DNA of 8,291 bases, from assembly GCA_943329105.2 (NCBI GenBank), contig CALQCP020000089.1, positions 1-8,291 on the forward strand, written 5' to 3'. A model generated the notes under the pieces. The model ran no database searches. It was given only the letters and a program-made list of their open reading frames with translations, and had not been told where the DNA came from. Positions 1-5,999 of this stretch are shown one piece after another. The translations under genes were made by a program, and so were the position numbers. The stretch comes from Chitinophaga pinensis. GTDB lineage: Bacteria > Planctomycetota > Phycisphaerae > Phycisphaerales > SM1A02. Positions within the stretch are counted from its first letter, which is position 1, and every line of letters starts with the position of its first letter.

Positions 1-953
1 GCCTGCACTTCATCGCCCATGTCGAACCACTTCTTGCCGCTTGGCCCCATCTGCTCCGCAAGCTTGAGACCCCAGCGGCGCAAGATGCCCGCGCGGTGAT
101 CGCCATTCTTGTAGACGCGATGGCCAAAGCCCATCAATTTGCGCTTCTCAGCAAAGGCGCGCTGCATCCACGCATCGGTGGTCATCTTGCCGCCAGCGCA
201 GTCCTTATCCAAATCCTTGAGCATTTCCATGGCCATCTCATTGGCGCCGCCGTGCAGCGGACCCTTGAGCGCACCGATGCCGCCACAGACCGCGCTGTGC
301 ATGTCACTCTCGGTGCTTGCAATGCAGCGGCACGTGAATGTGCTGGCGTTGAAATCATGCTCCGCGTAGAGAATCAGGCTGACATCCATGATGCGCGCCT
401 CAAGCTCTGATGGCTTCTTACCAGTCATCAGCCACATGAGATTGGCTGCATGACCAAGCGAAGCATCGGGCTCAAGCACTGGCTTGTTCTCAATAGTGCG
501 CTGAATGGCTCCGATCAACGTTGGGATCTGCGCCAAGAGACGCTTGGACTTGCGCAACTCCGCGTCCGGTGCGTTGGACTCGCACTCGGCATCGTGATGA
601 CCAAGAATGCTCACGCCCGTGCGCAAGAGACTCATTGGGTGTGCGGTCGGTGCAGCCTTCACGACCGCAGCAAGTTGATCGATCACCGTCTTCTGAACGG
701 CGCGCATGCCCTTCACTTCATTGCTGAACGCTGCAAGCTCCGCGTCGGTTGGCTTGGTGCCAATCAGAACGAGGTGCGCAACTCCTTCAAAGGTGGCCTT
801 CTCGGCCAAGTCAGCAATCTCGTAGCCGCGATAGATGAGTTCGGTCTGCGTGACAGCGCAGATCTTGGTTTCGCCAATCACTTGGTTGGCGAGACCGCGC
901 GTGTCGACAGGCTTTGCGGTTGGGACCGAGGTAGCAGGAGTGGCGGTGACCAT
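1..953 (-). CDS. prpC: 2-methylcitrate synthase / citrate synthase, C-terminus cut off by window edge
   Basis: Condenses propionyl-CoA (or acetyl-CoA) with oxaloacetate in the cytoplasm, the entry step of the 2-methylcitrate cycle. Reading inward from 953, 317 codons are open with no stop, so the C-terminal part lies outside the window. Visible family motifs are GLANQVIGETK near residue 20, YRGYEIADLAE near 41, EHDFNASTFT near 198, GPLHGGANE with a catalytic-type His at 234, and GFGHRVYK with the second His at 278. The third catalytic residue (Asp) would lie beyond the edge. The EHxFNASTF and SDMHSAV...GALKGPLHGGANE stretches resemble PrpC and small type II-like bacterial citrate synthases. 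The ATG at 953-951 is preceded by GAGGT at 967-963 with 9-nt spacing, which decides the start. The nearby prpB-like gene favours the methylcitrate role, but a housekeeping citrate synthase cannot be excluded. Confidence 0.93.
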   Translation of the reverse strand, partial: MVTATPATSVPTAKPVDTRGLANQVIGETKICAVTQTELIYRGYEIADLAEKATFEGVAHLVLIGTKPTDAELAAFSNEVKGMRAVQKTVIDQLAAVVKAAPTAHPMSLLRTGVSILGHHDAECESNAPDAELRKSKRLLAQIPTLIGAIQRTIENKPVLEPDASLGHAANLMWLMTGKKPSELEARIMDVSLILYAEHDFNASTFTCRCIASTESDMHSAVCGGIGALKGPLHGGANEMAMEMLKDLDKDCAGGKMTTDAWMQRAFAEKRKLMGFGHRVYKNGDHRAGILRRWGLKLAEQMGPSGKKWFDMGDEVQ

Positions 954-962
954 GGTTTCTAG

Positions 963-967
963 ACCTC
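963..967 (-). promoter_or_regulatory. Shine-Dalgarno for prpC
   Basis: GAGGT on the minus strand lies 9 nt before the ATG at 953. It is one of only two clear Shine-Dalgarno sequences in the window. The rest of the 104-bp divergent gap (954-1057) must carry promoters for both directions, but I could not find a well-spaced -35/-10 pair on either strand. Confidence 0.6.
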
Positions 968-1057
968 GAGATAGCAAAAATGCGAGCGGATTCGAATGAT
1001 CCGTGATGGTAACCGGGCACGCAGTTCAAGACGACCCGGGGTAGCATCGAACCCGAC

Positions 1058-1828
1058 ATGAAGAGGCCATCCGCCCTGTATTTTGTGCTCAGTTCCACCG
1101 TTATTGGCGCCCTTGCGCTCCTGCCGGCGGGCTGCGGCGGTCCGCCCATCGTTGGCGGTGGCCCTCTGGAGCCCAGTCGCGCACCTGCCGACAACGCCGT
1201 CAAAGACTTGACCGCGTGGCTGCCCGGCAACTATTCGACCGCTGCTCAGGCCGCCGCGGACAGCACCTACTTTGACGTTCGTCTGCACATCGTTCCCATC
1301 TGGACCGACCGCGCCGACGGGCCGTGGATGTATGTGGAGCAAGCGATGGCCGACAGCCAGAACGTTCCGTACCGCCAGCGCATCTACCGCCTGATCACCC
1401 TGCCGAACAACTGTGCCGAGATCGTGATCTATGAACTCCCCGGCGCACCACTCGCATGGGCGGGTGCATGGCGCAACCCCGAGCGCTTCAATACGCTCGA
1501 CCCCGGCATCATTGACATTCGCCCAGGCTGCAGCATGATGCTGGCGTACCAAGGTTCGCAACAGATCACTGGCGCCACCAAGGGTGCCGACTGCGGCACT
1601 GCCCTGCGCGAGGCGAAATACGCCACCACCGACGTCACTGTGACCGCCACCGAACTCAATAGCTGGGACCGCGGCTACGACGCTGCTGGCCAGCAGACGT
1701 GGGGCTCCGTCAAGGGCGCATATCGATTCATCAAGGAATCGCCCGCAGTGAATACCGCACCGCATCCAGAACAACCAATGGGCGACGAAGCATCCATCGC
1801 CGCACCTGCACCCGAGCCACAACGATGA
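1058..1828 (+). CDS. CpcT/CpeT-family putative lipoprotein
   Basis: A 256-residue protein starting at ATG 1058. The N-terminus has a basic start (MKRP), a hydrophobic run and LLPAGC with Cys26. This is a lipobox-like site, but with Pro at -3 where Leu is usual, so lipidation is likely rather than certain. Residues about 47-225 match the CpcT/CpeT pattern: DLTAWLPGNYS, an FDVRLHIVPIW strand, WMYVEQAM, PYRQRIYRL, the GCSMMLAYQ region, GADCGTALREAKYATTDVTV and SWDRGYDAAGQQTWG followed by AYRF. The tail is Pro/Ala-rich. In cyanobacteria this family attaches bilins to phycobiliproteins. Homologues in non-photosynthetic bacteria have no established role that I know of, and nothing here implies phycobilin work. 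The stop overlaps the prpB start in ATGA, so the two are probably co-transcribed and translationally coupled. No good Shine-Dalgarno precedes the ATG. Confidence 0.85.
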   Translation: MKRPSALYFVLSSTVIGALALLPAGCGGPPIVGGGPLEPSRAPADNAVKDLTAWLPGNYSTAAQAAADSTYFDVRLHIVPIWTDRADGPWMYVEQAMADSQNVPYRQRIYRLITLPNNCAEIVIYELPGAPLAWAGAWRNPERFNTLDPGIIDIRPGCSMMLAYQGSQQITGATKGADCGTALREAKYATTDVTVTATELNSWDRGYDAAGQQTWGSVKGAYRFIKESPAVNTAPHPEQPMGDEASIAAPAPEPQR

Positions 1829-2697
1829 CGACACTGACACCGCATCCCGGCCGAAGACTTCGCGAAGCATGGCAACGCGGCACCGTCATGGTCCCCGGCG
1901 CATTCAATGCATTGGTGGCGCGCGCCGTGGCGCAGGCTGGATTTGCAGCGTGCTACATCTCTGGCGGCGCAACAGCTAATGCGTGCGGATATCCCGATAT
2001 TGGGCTGGTCACCCTGACGGAAATGGCGCGCACCATTCGTGAAATAAGTGATGCATCCAAGCTGCCAGTCATCGCTGATGCCGATACGGGCTACGGCGAA
2101 GTGGAATGCTGCGTACGAACCGTGGTGGAATACGAACGCGCCGGCGCTGCTGCACTGCACGTCGAAGACCAGATCTTTCCAAAGCGCTGCGGCCACTTAG
2201 ACGGCAAAGCGCTGATCAGCGCTGCTGCCATGGTGGACAAAGTCCGCGCCATGGCCAACTACCGAGTGAATCCTGACTTTGTGATCATCGCGCGTACTGA
2301 TGCGGTGCATGTCACTGGCTTCGGTGATGCAGTGACGCGCGCCAACCTGTATCGCGAGGCAGGCGCGGACATGATCTTCCCGGAAGGTCTGCAAACCGAG
2401 AAAGAGTTCGCAGATTTTGCCAAAGCATCACCCGGGCCACTGCTTGCCAACATGACGGAGTTTGGCAAGACCGCCGACATCTCCGCGGAACGATTTCAAG
2501 AACTTGGATACCAAGTGGTGATCTACCCGCTCAGCATGATGAGGCTTGCCATGGGCGAAGTGACCCGCGGGCTGGCCGCGCTCAAGCGCGATGGCAGTGT
2601 GCGCGAAAGCTTGCCGCGCATGCAGACGCGCAAAGAGTTGTACGAGCTACTGGCCTACACGCCAGGCGAGCAGTGGAACTACCCAAACGACCGGTAA
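1825..2697 (+). CDS. prpB: Methylisocitrate lyase-like protein (isocitrate lyase/PEP mutase superfamily)
   Basis: Predicted to cleave 2-methylisocitrate to pyruvate and succinate, the last step of the 2-methylcitrate cycle, in the cytoplasm. The protein has 290 residues, close to the usual PrpB length of about 295. The signature KRCGH loop is at 120-124, with the catalytic Cys at 122. IADADTGYG at 83-91 supplies the metal-binding Asp85 and Asp87. Asp58 sits in GYPDIG, and the SGG of the substrate pocket is near 46-48. FPEGLQTEKEF and LLANMTEFGKT follow the family order. The start is ATG 1825, which overlaps the upstream stop (ATGA). The frame is open further upstream to 1699, but that stretch is a shadow of the lipoprotein gene. 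The GYPDIGLVT wording is also seen in superfamily members of other specificity (for example oxaloacetate decarboxylase-like or dimethylmalate lyase-like proteins). The prpB name therefore leans on the prpC neighbour. Confidence 0.88.
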   Translation: MTTLTPHPGRRLREAWQRGTVMVPGAFNALVARAVAQAGFAACYISGGATANACGYPDIGLVTLTEMARTIREISDASKLPVIADADTGYGEVECCVRTVVEYERAGAAALHVEDQIFPKRCGHLDGKALISAAAMVDKVRAMANYRVNPDFVIIARTDAVHVTGFGDAVTRANLYREAGADMIFPEGLQTEKEFADFAKASPGPLLANMTEFGKTADISAERFQELGYQVVIYPLSMMRLAMGEVTRGLAALKRDGSVRESLPRMQTRKELYELLAYTPGEQWNYPNDR

Positions 2698-2713
2698 ATC
2701 CACGCTGATACTG

Positions 2714-4015
2714 CTAGTTCACCACGATGTCGTAGTTCAGCTGCGTGGGATCAGTGGTGCTGCGGTACCACGAAATTCCCACATCGTTCGGGCGCAGATT
2801 GCGCGTGCGCAACATGGGTGGCATGGGTGATTGCTCCTCAAGCTTCTTTGCTTTCGTACCCTTCGGCGGTTTGTTCGCAACCAATTCAATGGTGACTGGC
2901 TTGGTGTTCACCTCGTCATCAGGAATGGCAAAGTTGGCGTCGTCCGCAGCGTCAAGTTTCGTCACATAGCCATGCGAACTGCTGGTGTATTGAAACTTTG
3001 CCTCGCGCATTGCAACGTGTAATTCCGCAAGGTCCTTGGGGCGACCGCCCTTTGCCCAAACGTCGCGCAAGCCTTCGGCTAAGAACTCCAATCGCCCTCG
3101 TGCAGCCACGTATGCGCCGGGCTTGGCAACCTTGGCGTACTCCTTCCATCGTGCTTCAAAGCGCAGGACGTCCGACTCTGCTGCCAATGAAAATGCCTTG
3201 CGCATCGCGTCGAATGGCTTGGTGCCGTCATTCAATAGTTTCAACATGGCGGTGAACGAAGCGCCGTATTTGCCGTTTTCTCCATAGACCAGAAACTGCA
3301 CCATCGACCAACTTTGCATGTATTGCAAGCCAGCGTTGCCGTTACGGACATTGCCGTTCCAGCGTTGATCATCCATCTGCAGGAGATCCATGAATGGAAT
3401 GTATTTATCTTGATTGACAGCCTTGCGCACTTGATCAACCACTTGCGGACTCGCTTGGCCAATGATGACCGATGTGCCTTCTACGACCGACTCGCCGAAA
3501 AACTCTGCGAGGCCTTCGTTGAGCCACGGCGGCATTTCATTGCCAAAGAATGCATATGCAAACTGATGGAATCCTTCATGCTGAATCACATGCTCCACGC
3601 GTTGCTTGGGAAGTCCCTCCACCCAAAATGCCAAGCCCGCTCCGCGTGGACTCACAAAGAACATTCCGCCCGAACCAGTGCCATTGATCCCGAACTGGGT
3701 GCGCAGCGTGTCGAGGTAATCCCGCTGCTTGGAAAAGATCAGAACATTTGGATACTCAGGCGAGCGCTTACGAAGGCCTGACTGTGCGATGAGCTGCTTG
3801 GTGAACTCGCCGTACATGGTGTCAAGGTGATCTGCGTACTGCTTGGTCTGCGTAGCGCCAAGGTCACTGCGAATGGTGTAGTAGCGGCTGGTGGGAAGCT
3901 TTTGTCCGAGGGGCGGGGCGGTGCTGTCCCACCAGGTTCCAACGGCCTGTTGCGGAACACTGCTCGCGCCGAGCAATGCTGCGCACAGAGCCACGACGGC
4001 TGCGTTCATCACCAT
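2714..4015 (-). CDS. Secreted DUF1570-like putative zinc metallopeptidase
   Basis: A 433-residue protein from ATG 4015. The N-terminus (MVMNAAVVALCAALLGASS) looks like a signal peptide, placing it outside the cytoplasm. The core is QHEGFHQFAYAFFGNEMPPW followed by LNEGLAEFFGE. The HExxH zinc motif is at 146-150, and Glu167 of NEG lies 16 residues on as a probable third ligand, a gluzincin arrangement. LQYMQSWSMVQFLVY near 230-244 and the FDAMRKAF region are also typical of DUF1570 proteins, which are abundant in planctomycetes. The C-terminal 100 or so residues are unassigned and contain a Lys/Pro-rich stretch. The substrate is unknown. It converges on prpB with a 16-bp gap and no room for a separate terminator. 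No Shine-Dalgarno is visible. A GTG at 4057 would add 14 residues and is possible. The frame stays open to 4249, but the extra N-terminus would bury the signal peptide. Confidence 0.82.
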   Translation of the reverse strand: MVMNAAVVALCAALLGASSVPQQAVGTWWDSTAPPLGQKLPTSRYYTIRSDLGATQTKQYADHLDTMYGEFTKQLIAQSGLRKRSPEYPNVLIFSKQRDYLDTLRTQFGINGTGSGGMFFVSPRGAGLAFWVEGLPKQRVEHVIQHEGFHQFAYAFFGNEMPPWLNEGLAEFFGESVVEGTSVIIGQASPQVVDQVRKAVNQDKYIPFMDLLQMDDQRWNGNVRNGNAGLQYMQSWSMVQFLVYGENGKYGASFTAMLKLLNDGTKPFDAMRKAFSLAAESDVLRFEARWKEYAKVAKPGAYVAARGRLEFLAEGLRDVWAKGGRPKDLAELHVAMREAKFQYTSSSHGYVTKLDAADDANFAIPDDEVNTKPVTIELVANKPPKGTKAKKLEEQSPMPPMLRTRNLRPNDVGISWYRSTTDPTQLNYDIVVN

Positions 4016-4208
4016 GACGGCGCCGCGTTGCAGGCTTGTCCGGATCGATGCAGGCACTCTTTCAGGATAGATGGAGGCTTCACCGGGTCGCGTTGCACCG
4101 CTTGGAGTTACGCCTTTACCGGACTCTCCGATCAATCCGGGGTGATTTCTCCAAAAAGACGTCACCTTGGACTTGCAATGGGGAAATTTGGGTACATACT
4201 CTCCGTAA

Positions 4209-4228
4209 CCCTTTCTTCGGAAGAAGGG
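4209..4228 (+). other. Stem-loop with one bulge
   Basis: CCCTT (4209-4213) pairs with AAGGG (4224-4228) and CTT (4215-4217) pairs with AAG (4221-4223), leaving T4214 bulged and a CGG loop. It gives eight base pairs near the possible 5' end of the candidate RNA. It could be a 5' stabilising hairpin, but it is short enough to be chance. Confidence 0.35.
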
Positions 4229-4383
4229 AGCCGTGAAAAGGGCCAGCAACCACTCTGGTGGTCTGAGGTTTGTTTGATTAGGGAATAAGGGCCCGACTCA
4301 AACTACTAAGGGACACTGGGAAAAGGGAACTCTCGTGTTTCGTTCGCTTCGAAAGAGGCGTCCGCCACAAGTGCTACCAGACT

Positions 4384-4409
4384 GGGTGCGAGGGATTGAA
4401 GGGAAAGGG
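4384..4409 (+). other. Canonical G-quadruplex motif
   Basis: Four GGG runs at 4384-4386, 4392-4394, 4401-4403 and 4407-4409 are separated by loops of 5, 6 and 3 nt. This meets the standard G3+N1-7 pattern exactly. The G-rich strand is the + strand, so an RNA made toward the downstream gene would carry it. It ends 4 nt before the stem of the terminator-like hairpin. That the motif exists is directly visible; that it folds in vivo is inference. Confidence 0.6.
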
Positions 4410-4413
4410 AGAC

Positions 4414-4455
4414 CGGCCGCGAACTCTAGAAAAGGGCGCGGCCGAGTTTCTTTTT
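4414..4455 (+). terminator. Intrinsic-terminator-like hairpin upstream of the beta-propeller gene
   Basis: CGGCCGCG (4414-4421) pairs perfectly with CGCGGCCG (4437-4444), giving an 8-bp all-GC stem with a 15-nt loop. It is followed by AG and then TTTCTTTTT (4447-4455). Direction is +. No protein gene on + ends before it: the preceding gene is on minus and starts at 4015. It would therefore end a small RNA or attenuate the leader of the gene at 4601. AACTC (4422-4426) in the loop is complementary to GAGTT (4444-4448) just past the stem. These two pairings share bases and cannot easily coexist, which is what a switchable terminator would look like. The long loop lowers confidence. Confidence 0.5.
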
Positions 4456-4529
4456 AGGGCTTTTTGGACAACTCGCTGCTGACTCAACATGCTGACCGAT
4501 CCAATGGAACGAATGCCCGGAAGCATCCG

Positions 4530-4552
4530 TATACTTCCCGATTCGCGATCGG
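4530..4552 (+). promoter_or_regulatory. Possible promoter -10 with adjacent dyad, for the beta-propeller gene
   Basis: TATACT at 4530-4535 matches the sigma-70 -10 consensus in five of six positions and lies about 65 nt upstream of the ATG at 4601. The -35 side is weak: TGGAAC at 4505-4510 sits 19 nt upstream and matches only three positions. CCGAT (4538-4542) and ATCGG (4548-4552) form a 5-bp dyad with a 5-nt spacer where transcription would begin. It could be an operator or a hairpin at the mRNA 5' end. It lies past the terminator-like hairpin, so the gene could be expressed independently of the upstream RNA. Confidence 0.3.
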
Positions 4553-4584
4553 AGCGCTGTTTCTGCGCCCCCGTTCGCGGAACC

Positions 4585-4589
4585 AGGAG
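4585..4589 (+). promoter_or_regulatory. Shine-Dalgarno for the beta-propeller gene
   Basis: AGGAG lies 11 nt before ATG 4601, somewhat long but usable. It supports 4601 over the next in-frame ATG at 4616, which has no such sequence at a reasonable distance. Confidence 0.5.
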
Positions 4590-4600
4590 CCCCTGACGCG

Positions 4601-5992
4601 ATGATTGACCACACGATGCCTTCGGTTCGCCGAGTGCCTGTTGGCGCCAAGTTTGCACGACTCGTCACGAGCGCCGCATGCGGTGCCGCACTGATTGCGT
4701 CTGCGGCCTACGCACAGTCAACAAAGCCAGCGGCGCCCGCGACGACAACGGTCGCCACGCCCGTCACCACTGCTGCACCTGCCGCCGCCCCAGCCCCCGC
4801 CAAGTCCAGTGCGGACACCCGAAAAGAAGCGATGGCTTCGCTGGAAGCCCGCTACGTGTGCGGCCCAGCCTCCGCGGACGAATTCGGACTTCGCATCGTC
4901 TGGCAGACCGAGCCACTGGTCACCAAGGATGCCGTCCTGCACATCGTGAACGCCTCCCCGGACAGCGTCTGGTTTGGCGACAGCAGCGGCAGCATCGTCC
5001 GCCTGCGCCGCGACAACGGCGAAACCGTCTGGCGCAGTTCAACCTTCCAGGGCATCGAACGCATGTTGGCGTTGGAGTATCTGCCAACTGAACGCAATGA
5101 CAACGTTTATGTAGTCACCGAGCTTGGCTCAGTGATCATGGATGCAGCCACCGGCAACCTCTTGAAGCGCACCCGCTTCTCGCAGCTGCCTTCAAACGTT
5201 CCCGCGATCTATGGCCAGACCATGATCTACGGAACCAACACCGGACTATCAAGTTGGTTTCTGTACGCCACCGGCTACAACTGGCGGGCTACCACGCTTG
5301 GTGGTCATGTGGTCGCTCCGGTGACTATCGCGGGCGACATTGCCATCGTTGGGTCCACCAATGGAACCGTCTTGGCAATGGATGCGCCGTCGGCAGGAAT
5401 CCGCTGGTCTCGCAAGTTGTCAGCAGGCGTGGAAACGCCGATCGCTGCTGATTCTCAGGCGTGCTACGTTGCAAGCCACGATCAAAGCCTGTGGGCGTTC
5501 GATCACCTGCGCGGTCGCGTTCTGTGGCAGTACTTCACGCAGACCGCGTTGCGGAATCCTCCGGTGCGTATCGCTGATGGTCTGTATCTACAGATCCCCG
5601 GCGAAGGTCTGGTGAGTTTCACCCCGCTCCCCAACAACAAGCCCGACGGCGAGGTTCTGTGGAAGAGCAAGGCTCCCGGAAACATCATTGGTCGCATCGA
5701 AACCAATGTCATGGCTTGGGATCATTCCACACGCACGCTCAGTGCGGTTGATGTGGGCACTGGCCGCATCGTCCACCAAGTCACTCTGCCCAAGGTCGAA
5801 TCGATCCAGTTGTTCCCGATGATCGACGGAGACGTATTCATCGCTGCCAAGGACGGAACCGTGGAGCGCCTGGAGTCACTCAATCGCAAGCCGAGCAACA
5901 CCGGCGGCGACATGAAGAATTCCGAGCCAGCATCTGCTCGAACCACCGGCGCCCCGGCTATTGGTGGCGCATCATCCAAGCGACCGGGCTGA
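4601..5992 (+). CDS. Exported PQQ-like beta-propeller repeat protein
   Basis: A 463-residue protein. A basic N-terminus (RRVPVGAKFAR), a hydrophobic stretch and SAAYA followed by Q39 give a clear signal peptide with likely cleavage after Ala38. Residues about 40-70 are a Pro/Ala/Thr linker. From about 115 to 425 there are repeated blade-like strands of the PQQ/WD type: VWFGDSSGSIVRL...GETVW, VYVVTELGSVIMDAATGNLL, IAIVGSTNGTVLAMDA...IRW, CYVASHDQSLWAFDHLRGRVLW, LYLQIPGEGLVSF...GEVLW, VMAWDHSTRTLSAVDVGTGRIV and DVFIAAKDGTVERL. That is about seven blades. The tail after 430 is low in complexity. It resembles the BamB/PQQ_2 class, but I see no PQQ-dehydrogenase catalytic motif, so a scaffold or binding role in the cell envelope is more likely than enzyme activity. 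It lies 7 bp upstream of purH and is probably co-transcribed with it, though no functional link is apparent. Confidence 0.8.
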   Translation: MIDHTMPSVRRVPVGAKFARLVTSAACGAALIASAAYAQSTKPAAPATTTVATPVTTAAPAAAPAPAKSSADTRKEAMASLEARYVCGPASADEFGLRIVWQTEPLVTKDAVLHIVNASPDSVWFGDSSGSIVRLRRDNGETVWRSSTFQGIERMLALEYLPTERNDNVYVVTELGSVIMDAATGNLLKRTRFSQLPSNVPAIYGQTMIYGTNTGLSSWFLYATGYNWRATTLGGHVVAPVTIAGDIAIVGSTNGTVLAMDAPSAGIRWSRKLSAGVETPIAADSQACYVASHDQSLWAFDHLRGRVLWQYFTQTALRNPPVRIADGLYLQIPGEGLVSFTPLPNNKPDGEVLWKSKAPGNIIGRIETNVMAWDHSTRTLSAVDVGTGRIVHQVTLPKVESIQLFPMIDGDVFIAAKDGTVERLESLNRKPSNTGGDMKNSEPASARTTGAPAIGGASSKRPG

Positions 5993-5999
5993 TCGCATC

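Larger units (their letters stand above)
4201..4456 (+). ncRNA. Candidate small RNA or long structured leader, G-run rich, ending at a terminator-like hairpin
   Basis: This is part of the 585-bp gap between two divergent genes (4016-4600), where I see no credible protein on either strand. The + strand has AAGGG eight times between 4224 and 4436. It has AGGGA seven times, starting at 4225, 4280, 4309, 4324, 4391, 4400 and 4406. Local pairings include a bulged hairpin at 4209-4228, ACCAC/GTGGT at 4249-4262 with a TCTG loop, GTTTGA/TCAAAC at 4272-4277 and 4298-4303, and GGGCC/GGCCC at 4240-4244 and 4290-4294. The 3' end is a GC-rich hairpin plus a T tract. The 5' end is not known: a weak TACATACT box at 4193-4200 could set it, but no good -35 goes with it. 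It matches none of the common bacterial RNAs I compared from memory (tmRNA, SRP, RNase P, 6S). It is either an independent RNA or the leader of the beta-propeller gene. Confidence 0.35.

Noticed and set aside
96..962. Plus-strand frames of 104 and 170 codons at the left end
   Set aside because: They are antisense to prpC, whose minus-strand translation has complete citrate synthase motifs.
959..1870. 303-codon minus-strand frame opposite the lipoprotein gene
   Set aside because: The + strand reading has a signal sequence and clear CpcT/CpeT motifs; the minus reading has none.
4167..4200. Possible promoter TTGGAC or TTGCAA with TACATACT for the candidate RNA
   Set aside because: Spacing and matches are poor in every pairing (14-22 bp), so I do not list it as a feature.
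4016..4249. Upstream in-frame extension of the DUF1570 gene to ATG 4249
   Set aside because: It would put 78 unconserved-looking residues before a good signal peptide and overlaps the G-run region.
4374..4668. Two minus-strand frames of 80-94 codons across the terminator and the start of the beta-propeller gene
   Set aside because: No recognisable motif, and they overlap the terminator-like hairpin and the signal-peptide coding region of a convincing + gene.
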